Source: Castor canadensis
Taxonomy: Eukaryota; Chordata; Mammalia; Rodentia; Castoridae
DNA length: 64,000 nt
NCBI RefSeq assembly: GCF_047511655.1
Contig: NC_133393.1
Span: 1,803,001-1,867,000, forward strand
Direction: 5' to 3'
The notes beneath the pieces were generated by a model. That model saw nothing but the letters and a program-made list of their open reading frames with translations. It did not search any database and was not told the origin of the DNA. Each line of letters begins with the position of its first letter. The stretch's first letter is position 1. Positions 57,311-64,000 of this stretch are shown here, in pieces. Position numbers and translations under genes: made by a program.

Positions 57311-58690
57311 CTGCACACCTCCCAGTCTCTCCGTATAAAGTCGTGGGGTCAGATGTGGCAAGTGGACCCTACAGTATCTAGCTAGAAGTCTTCAAATGCC
57401 ATCAGACAACTGCAAACCCCAGTAAACCTCACTGGGTGGAGGGGAAAGCAGTGAAAGCACACCAATGTCAAGGTCTAGAGAAGATGAACAAGATGGACCA
57501 GGTGCTGTGTGTACTTAAGCAATGCTGACCATTTCTAAAGCCACTTGGGATAAGCTAGGGACATTGTGTTCAATGGGCAAGAACTCCCCACGACACTCAA
57601 GTACACATCCACACATACCCACGCGTGCTCCCGCGTGTACACACACACAGTTATAACGCATCCTTTCCAGAACCAAGCGAGCAATTGCTAATGGCAGAGA
57701 TGACAAGAAATACATGAAATGAACCTGAGGCCACCAGCTGTTTATCTTAACAGAAGCCCTTGAAACCTCGATCTTAGTTCACCACAAACTACCTCTGGTG
57801 TTTATTAGGGCCAGGGAATTCAGAATATGCTCGGTGACTTCCTATGTGCGTGGTACGAAGATGTGCTTGCTCACACTTCTGTGGTTCGACCTCTGCCACC
57901 TCGGTGACAAACGAGATTACGTATGGCAGAGGATAAATACGAGTGCTTGCTGAGGTACTAATGTGTGCAAAACTGCCAAGCTGCCAGCTACATCAGGCGT
58001 CATAAATGCAGTCCCCTGCAGCGCTTTCCAGCTCTTCAAAGTGGTTCTCAGCCTTTCTTCGTAAATCCCAAAGCCAGTAAGTACTACGACAAAGCACACT
58101 TGCATAAATGGTTTTGAAGACTCCAGAAGTGTTCCTCCCTCCCCTCTATCGTCTCCACTGCCTGGGGCTCCCCTCAAAGGCCCGTCCTTTGACGGCTGAA
58201 CCCTTCTTCATGTCTAGAAGAGCCCTGTTTCCACCCGCAGAGGAAATTCTTAGCCGCTGGGTCCTCTGCTGTGACAACCGGCGAAGAATAACGCTCTCCA
58301 GGGGCCGGGTGCAGGGTGCCACCCAGGAATGGCCCTGCACTTGGCACCAAGTGGTGTAGACGGGCAACACAAAGACCGCCCTGCCCGGTCCCCAGTGCCG
58401 CACCAGGCCCGCTCTGGAAGTGACTTTCTCATGGCGATATCTTGCTTGACAATTTTAAATTGAAGATCGCACCCTGCCGTGTAATAGTCACCTAGTAACT
58501 GTTCTCGGCTACTGGACGATGACTGCGTCTTCGCCCTAAGTGGCCCTGCTTGTCTGAAGAGCAGAGCTCTCTCTGAAGGCACTAGCGGGCTCTGACTCAG
58601 TTGTGTCTGCCTTTTGCTGGTCCATTGGGAGCGACATATCAGTGAAGACATCCCACAGATGGTGTCTAACAAGACCCGTGTCCTGCCACT
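57311..58690. other. Intergenic DNA, GC-richer to the right
   Basis: The part 58130-58660 is GC-richer and holds opposed open frames (reverse 58250-58672, 140 codons), but there is no recognisable domain, repeat or CpG island of clear strength. Confidence 0.35.
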
Positions 58691-58734
58691 AACAACTCTC
58701 AGTTACCCCGTAGAGCCTGCATTTCGCCCACATC

Positions 58735-58850
58735 CTCCCAAATTCTGCAAAAACCCCACAAGGTAAGGATTACCCAGCCCACAATACAGGTGTTGAAAGT
58801 AAGGTAGAGAAGCCCAGCTCCAGCCCAGGTCACAAAGAGCCGCGAAGCAA
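58735..58850 (+). repeat. MIR-like fragment
   Basis: 'gtaaggattacccagcccac' and 'ccagctccagcccaggtcac' weakly follow the MIR 3' half. Confidence 0.35.
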
Positions 58851-59145
58851 CAGAGCAATGACAGGTGCAGGCATGTCCCACGCAGCGCCGCTCTGCAAAG
58901 GAGCAGCTTTCCTCTCACTCCTCATCCGACCCACCATCTTCACAAGTCATCAGACAGGACCGATGACAAACAGAGAGCACAAAGACTACCTGAAACATCC
59001 GACGAGGTGATTAGTACTACAAGACAACATTTATCACCCCTTAACAGTGACATAAAGTCACCACGCTTTACAGAAAGCTTGCGAAAGTTTTTGCTCACGG
59101 AGGACTGCGATGGTCAGGGTACAGGGTGTTAGAAGGACAATCTTT
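58851..59145. other. Intergenic DNA
   Basis: No feature supported. Confidence 0.4.
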
Positions 59146-59147
59146 TT

Positions 59148-59267
59148 GTTGCGGCTTTTGAGACAGGGTCTCACTATGTATGTAGCCCAGGCTGGCCTCC
59201 AACTCACGATCCTCCTTCCTTAGCCTCTCTGGTGCTGGGATTACAGGTGTGCACCACCATACCCTGC
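59148..59267 (-). mobile_element. B1-like SINE
   Basis: 'gagacagggtctcactatgt', 'agcccaggctggcctccaac' and 'ctgggattacaggtgtgcac': a well preserved reverse B1-like monomer. Confidence 0.85.
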
Positions 59268-59938
59268 AGAAGAACAATCTTATTCGCACCCGGTAACGTG
59301 ATGTTGACACTGTCGATGCTTTGTTGTGGGGCTATCCTGTGTATAGTAGGAAGCTTGGCATTCCTAGTCTCTGCCACCTAGATCCTAGCAGCACTCCCTA
59401 TTAATGGCAAAAAAAAAAAAAAGTCCCCAGACTGCCATTTGTCCCTTGGGAGGGCAAAATCACTGCAGTTGAAAACATGTTGTAGAAAATATTTAAAGAT
59501 ATCCAAGATTTTTATGTTATTTTTAAGTGAAACAGATATTAAATGTGTTAATAATCATATGTGAAAAATAAAAATGGTATTTTAAATAAACAATAAATAT
59601 CACTGTAAGTGAAAATGGTTAAAATGTACTTTGGTCTAATTCTATTTTGTTTAATGCATCACTTTCCCCAGCTGCTAGTAAAGTAAAAAGCTTCCTTTTT
59701 AACTGGAAAGAAAAAGTGAGAAAAAAAATCCTCAGGTGCTCACTGCTGCTCTTACAAGGTACCACTTACATTTTAATTCTGTTTTAGCTTAGACACTATT
59801 TTCTTAAACTCAAGATTGTCATAGTGAGTTAAATATTTGAGTTATTTGGCACTAAGGAAGGACAAGCTTAGAAAAAGGAAAATTCATTAAATAGGTTGTG
59901 AGAGGTCTAAATTCCTAACACCACAGTTTGGATTAAGG
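59268..59938. other. AT-rich intergenic DNA
   Basis: Includes an A-homopolymer at about 59409. No gene seen. Confidence 0.4.
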
Positions 59939-60267
59939 AAACACTGACTATTGGGAACCAGGCACAATGGCCCCAACTACACAGGAGGCAGATAGGAGAG
60001 TCACAGTTCCAGGACAGTCTGAGCAAAAAAGTTAGTGAGATTCCATTTCAACAAACAAGCTGGGCATGACAGAGCCTGCCTGTGATCCCAGCTATGTGAG
60101 AGGCAGAGATTGGGAGGATCATGGCCCAAGGCCAGCCCCAAACAAAACACAGCTAGAGCAAAAAGGGCTGGTGGCATGGCTCAAATGAAAGAGCACTTGC
60201 CTAGCAAATGCGTGGCCCTGAGTTCAAACCCCAGTGCCATAAAAAGAAAAAAAAAACACTGACTATT
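59939..60267 (+). mobile_element. Complete trimeric SINE with target-site duplication
   Basis: The element runs 59953-60253 between two identical copies of AAACACTGACTATT (59939-59952 and 60254-60267). Unit 1 (about 59956-60055) and unit 2 (about 60058-60155, 'gctgggcatgacagagcctg') are B1-like 7SL derivatives. After an A-rich linker, unit 3 (60165-60240, 'gggctggtggcatggctcaa' to 'gagttcaaaccccagtgcc') is ID/tRNA-like with recognisable A and B boxes for RNA polymerase III. A short A-rich tail ends it. The perfect duplication shows the three units moved as one. Confidence 0.9.
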
Positions 60268-60562
60268 AGATCTGAATCTGATCAATGATGTGCAAACCAC
60301 TGCAGAGAAACAAACACATATTTCTAAGTGTAACCAAAATCTGCTTAGCTGTTAACACTGCCAATGGGGATATGTTAGCAAAGAAAAAAAAAAACAGCAG
60401 TGCACATTTAACCTGGTTTTCCCATTACATAAAAGTGAAGCATTTACTTAAATTTTATCTACACAGTGTAACAAATTGACTAATTTAGCTAAACAGCTTA
60501 CTAAAAATTAAAAGCTTGCTAAATACTTGGTTTAAATGTTTGTGATGAGTTGCCAGTTTTCA
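60268..60562. other. AT-rich intergenic DNA
   Basis: No feature supported. Confidence 0.4.
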
Positions 60563-60647
60563 TTCCTTCCTTCCACCTTCCCTCCCTCCCTTCCTTCCCT
60601 CCTTCCCTTCTTTTTTCCCTCCCCTTCTCCCTCCCTTCCTTCCTTTT
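60563..60647 (+). repeat. (TTCC/TCCC)n polypyrimidine microsatellite
   Basis: About 85 pyrimidine-only bases abutting the SINE to the right. On the SINE's strand this is a purine tract grown at its A-rich tail. Confidence 0.9.
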
Positions 60648-60768
60648 ATTTTTCTTAATAAGACAGGCCTCCTCTGTGTAGCCCAGTCTGGCCACAAACT
60701 TGATATCCTCCTGCCTCCACCTTCTCAGTGCTGGGATCATAGGCCTGAATCACCACATCTGGCTTCTT
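60648..60768 (-). mobile_element. B1-like SINE
   Basis: 'agacaggcctcctctgtgta', 'agcccagtctggccacaaac', 'agtgctgggatcataggcct' and 'aatcaccacatctggct': a reverse B1-like monomer. Confidence 0.8.
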
Positions 60769-61711
60769 TTTTTTTTAATGCTAAGCACTGAATAGGCCAA
60801 ATTTACAGCCTAGTAGGGGAATAAAACATTAATCTTTTTAAATATCAGACTGATATAGTACAACTTACATTTGCATTTGTTCTTCACTGACTTTCTAAAT
60901 CAGTTTGTCATGAGCATTTTTGGGTGAATATCCCAAATTACAGTTTCTCTTTTTGTACTACATAACTTCCAAAAAGCTTGCAGAAACCTATCAAATATCA
61001 GCCCCTTCATAATACTCAATTTCAAACATAATAATGACACAGCCTTCAGCAGCTGTCTTTTAGACTTTGCCAGAATAAAACCCTTGTCCCTAAAAGTCTA
61101 CTGAACGTGTTTCTACCTAAAATTGACTGATGCAGAAATTATATATTTTTTAGTTTTATAAAAGCAATAATCTAGTAGAAAATTGGGTAAAAAGCAAGTT
61201 ACTATATAGCAACCATAAGTTCCTTAAAAACTAAACTTTCTAAGCTAGGTGAAATGCTGTTTCCTTGTATAATGTGTATGGAAAAGAAATGTCAGTAAAT
61301 AATTCAATTTACCAGTTGTTTCATGTGAATTTGCATCTATGAACCTAACTGCTACTGGACATATTTCAACATTGTGCTGGTGTGATTTTTTTATCCCTTC
61401 CTAATTATCAGAGTGCCTTATACTGACAATCTACTTTTATTTTTCCTTCTATTACTAAGGGGAAAAAATCTGTAGGTTCCTCCAATAGTCTACTTCTTCC
61501 TTTAAGTATGAGCATGGCTTTTCACTGGATAAAGGAGTTAATGAATTTTTTCCAGCTTTGCAATCCATTGAAATCCAACCGATTCATTTAATTCTCTAAA
61601 AACATTTGCTGCTATGATTTCTGTAGCTAGAACACAATCACACATTTAAAAATGTAATAGCATTTTTACCTTGAGTGAAATTCTTAAAGCATGTCCCTCA
61701 TTTTTTATATT
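60769..61711. other. AT-rich intergenic DNA
   Basis: Left flank of the last L1. No gene or repeat recognised. Confidence 0.4.
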
Positions 61712-62733
61712 AAGAGAAACTGAGTACACTAGATGAAGTCAACCAAAATATACAAGAAACACTCAAGAAATTCCAAGACAACAAAAAAAGAGAATATGAG
61801 AATACACAAAAACAAATAAGTGAACTCATAGGCGCCCTAAATGAATACCAAAGTGAAACAGAGAACACCGTAAATAAAGAAATAAATGAATTAAGGATAA
61901 AAATTGACAATATTAAAGAGGAAGTGACCCATGATATGGAAAATCTCAGAAACAAGAATGAAACAGAACTACAAAACACAATGGAAGGCTTTTGCAGAAT
62001 TGAACAAGCAAAAGACAGAATCTAAGAACTTGAAGATGAATGGAAATTAAAGGAAAAACTGAAGAGAAATTACTCAAGACCTATGAAAGGGATATGTAAG
62101 AACTCACCGACTCCATCAAAACACCAAACCTGAGAATCATGGGCATCGAAGAAGGAGAAGAGGTGCAAGCAAAAGGAATTTGTAATATATTTGACAAAAT
62201 AATAACAGAAAATTTCCCAAACCTAGAGAATATTATGCCCATTCAGGTACAGGAAGCCTCCAGGACACCAAACAGACAACCAAAATAGAACTATGCCACG
62301 AAATACTATCATTAAAACAACAAGCACAGCGAATAGAGAAAGAATATTAAAGTCTGTAGGAGAGAAAAAACAAATAACATACAAACGTAAACCCATCAAA
62401 ATCACAGCAGACTTCTCAATGGAAACACTAAAAACAAGAAGAGTGTGGGGTGAGATCTTCCAGGCACTGAATGAAAATAACTTCAACCCCAGGATACTCT
62501 ACCCAGCAAAACTATCATTCAAAATAGAGGGAGCAATAAAAGTCTTCCATGACAAGCAGAAATTAAAACAATATATGACCACCAAGCCACCACTACAAAA
62601 GATTCTTCAAGGAATTCTGCATATAGAAAATAAAACCACACAAAACCACGAAAGGGCAGGCAGCACCAAACCACAGGAAAAAGGCAAGAAAGTAGAGAGT
62701 AGCATTGATTCACTGCACACAATCAAACCCTAA
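61712..62733 (+). pseudogene. L1 ORF1 remnant
   Basis: The best-preserved part is the C-terminal RNA-binding region (62293-62733), with TADFSMETLKTRR, FQALNENNFNPRILYPAKLSF and a normal C-terminal stop. Upstream, the coiled-coil and central parts are broken by a stop at about 62023 and by small deletions. Confidence 0.8.
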
Positions 62734-62751
62734 AACAACAAAGACAACTAC

Positions 62752-64000
62752 ATGACAGGAATCACCACATACCTATCAATACTAACACTGAATGTTAATG
62801 GACTTAATTCAGCCATCAAAACACACTGTTTGGCAAACTGGATTTAAAAAAGAAGATCCAATGATCTGATTCTTACAGGAGACCCATCTCATCAAGAGAA
62901 ACAAGCACTGGCTGAGGGTGAAAGGCTGGAAAAAGATTTACCAAGCCAATGGCCCCCAAAAACAGGCAGGAGTAGCGATACTTACCTCTGACAAAGTAGA
63001 CTTCAAACCTACATTGATCAAATGAGATAAAGAAGGACATTCCATGCTAATAAAAGGGGAAATAGACCAAAAGGAAATAATAATTATCAACCTATATGCA
63101 CCCAACGTCAATGAACCAATTTCATCAAACATACCCTGAAAGACCTAAAAGCATATATTAACTCCAACACAGTGGTCGTGGGAGACTTTAACATCCCATT
63201 ATCATCAATAGATAGGACATCCAAACAAAAAATCAATAAGGAAATCCTAGACCTAAATCACACCATAGATCAATTAGACCTAGCCAATATCTACAGAACA
63301 TTTCATCCAACTTCTGCACAATACACATTCTTCTCAGCAGCCCATGGAACCTTCTCCAAAATAGATCCTCTAGGGCACAAAGCAAGCCTCAGCAAATATA
63401 AGAAAATAGAAATAATACCATGCATTCTATCTGATCACAATGCAATAAAACTAGAACTCAACAACAAAAACGACAGTAAAAAACATGCTAACAGCTGGAA
63501 GCTGAACAACACATTGCTCAATGATCAATAGGTTATTGATGAAATAAAAGAGGAAATTGAAAGGTTCCTGGAAGTTAATGAAAATGAAAACATGACCTAC
63601 TGGAACCTATGGGACACAGCAAAGGCAGACCTAAGAGGAAAGTGTATAGCCATGAGTGCATATATTAAAAGGACAGAAAGATCTCAAATCAATGACCTAA
63701 TGCTACATCTCAAACTCCTAGGAAAACAAGGACAAGCAAATCCCAAAACACATAGAAGGAGAGAAATAATGAAAATATGGGCTGAAATCAATGAAATAGA
63801 AGCAAAAAAAAGCCATACAAGGAATCAATGAAACAAAAAGTTGGTTCTTTGAAAAAATAAATAAAATTGACAGACCCTTGGCAAACCTGACTAAAATGAG
63901 GAGAGAAAAAATTCAAATCAGTAAAATCAGAAATGTAAAAGGGGAGATAACAACAAACACCATGGAAATCCAGGAAATCATCAGAGACTACTTTGAGAGC
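62752..64000 (+). pseudogene. L1 ORF2 endonuclease-region remnant (partial)
   Basis: Begins MTGITTYLSILTLNVNGLNS like the other copy. An extra base near 62846 shifts the frame, and a TGA occurs at about 63023. The endonuclease part resumes at 63172-63531 (VVGDFNIPLSSIDR, then SDHNAIKLEL), followed by a stop, then 63592-63831. Truncated by the window edge. Confidence 0.8.

Larger units (their letters stand above)
61712..64000 (+). mobile_element. 5'-truncated L1, runs off the right edge
   Basis: Homology to the L1 at 23045-29767 begins inside ORF1 (61712 corresponds to about 24555) and stays colinear to the window end. The 5' UTR and ORF1 start are missing. Spacing from ORF1 to the ORF2 start (ATG at 62752) matches the other copy. 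The reverse-transcriptase part would lie beyond 64000. Stops and frame breaks are present. Confidence 0.9.

Noticed and set aside
58250..58672. Reverse open frame of 140 codons in GC-richer DNA
   Set aside because: No domain, no start context of note, and opposed frames of similar length. Kept only as a remark in the intergenic entry.
60165..60240. tRNA-like A and B boxes
   Set aside because: Part of an ID-like SINE with an A-rich tail and target-site duplication. It is not a functional tRNA gene, and the same applies to the units at 12440, 41077, 45140 and 51640.
1..64000. CRISPR array, operons, bacterial or phage genes
   Set aside because: Nothing of the kind is present. SINEs, LINEs, MIR and microsatellites show this is mammalian nuclear DNA.

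Overview
This is a gene-poor stretch of placental mammal nuclear DNA, most likely from a rodent. The clues are young L1 elements with G-rich 3' tails, B1-like 7SL-derived SINEs, and ID-like tRNA-derived SINE units with the 3' motif GAGTTCAAACCCCAGT. The habit of joining one or two B1-like monomers to a 3' ID-like unit, and the exact flavour of the ID unit, make me favour a castorimorph such as beaver. That is an inference from repeat style, not a database match.

Only one protein-coding gene can be supported: an intronless, full-length copy of the monocarboxylate transporter MCT1 (SLC16A1) on the + strand at 7078-8553 (491 codons). It has no stop or frameshift and keeps the residues known to matter for proton-linked lactate and pyruvate transport. 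It therefore looks like an old retrogene kept by selection, not a pseudogene. It sits immediately downstream of a 0.7 kb, extremely GC-rich minisatellite (about 6310-7020) with internal higher-order duplications. The first third of the CDS has almost exclusively G/C third positions, while the rest has ordinary composition. A 3' splice-site-like sequence lies directly before the start codon.

The rest is non-coding and repeat-rich. From left to right: two old interspersed repeats of one style (247-628, 5401-5775); decayed L1M-type pieces (3400-6040, 11990-13090, 16270-16770, 20700-21330); a near-full-length but inactive young L1 (about 23045-29767) carrying a tiny antisense L1 tail inside ORF2; a second L1 tail directly behind it (29775-30112); MER5-like and MER2-like DNA transposon remnants, the MER2 split by an L1 tail (38770-39492); an MLT1-like LTR remnant (47430-47925); scattered MIR/L2 fossils; several B1/ID SINEs, one trimeric copy having a perfect 14-bp target-site duplication (59939-60267); large polypurine microsatellites; and a 5'-truncated L1 running off the right edge (61712-64000).

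There is no operon structure, no CRISPR array, no functional tRNA or rRNA gene, and no second recognisable gene. Long unique stretches are described as such. Repeat names come from remembered consensus patterns and should be confirmed with RepeatMasker.
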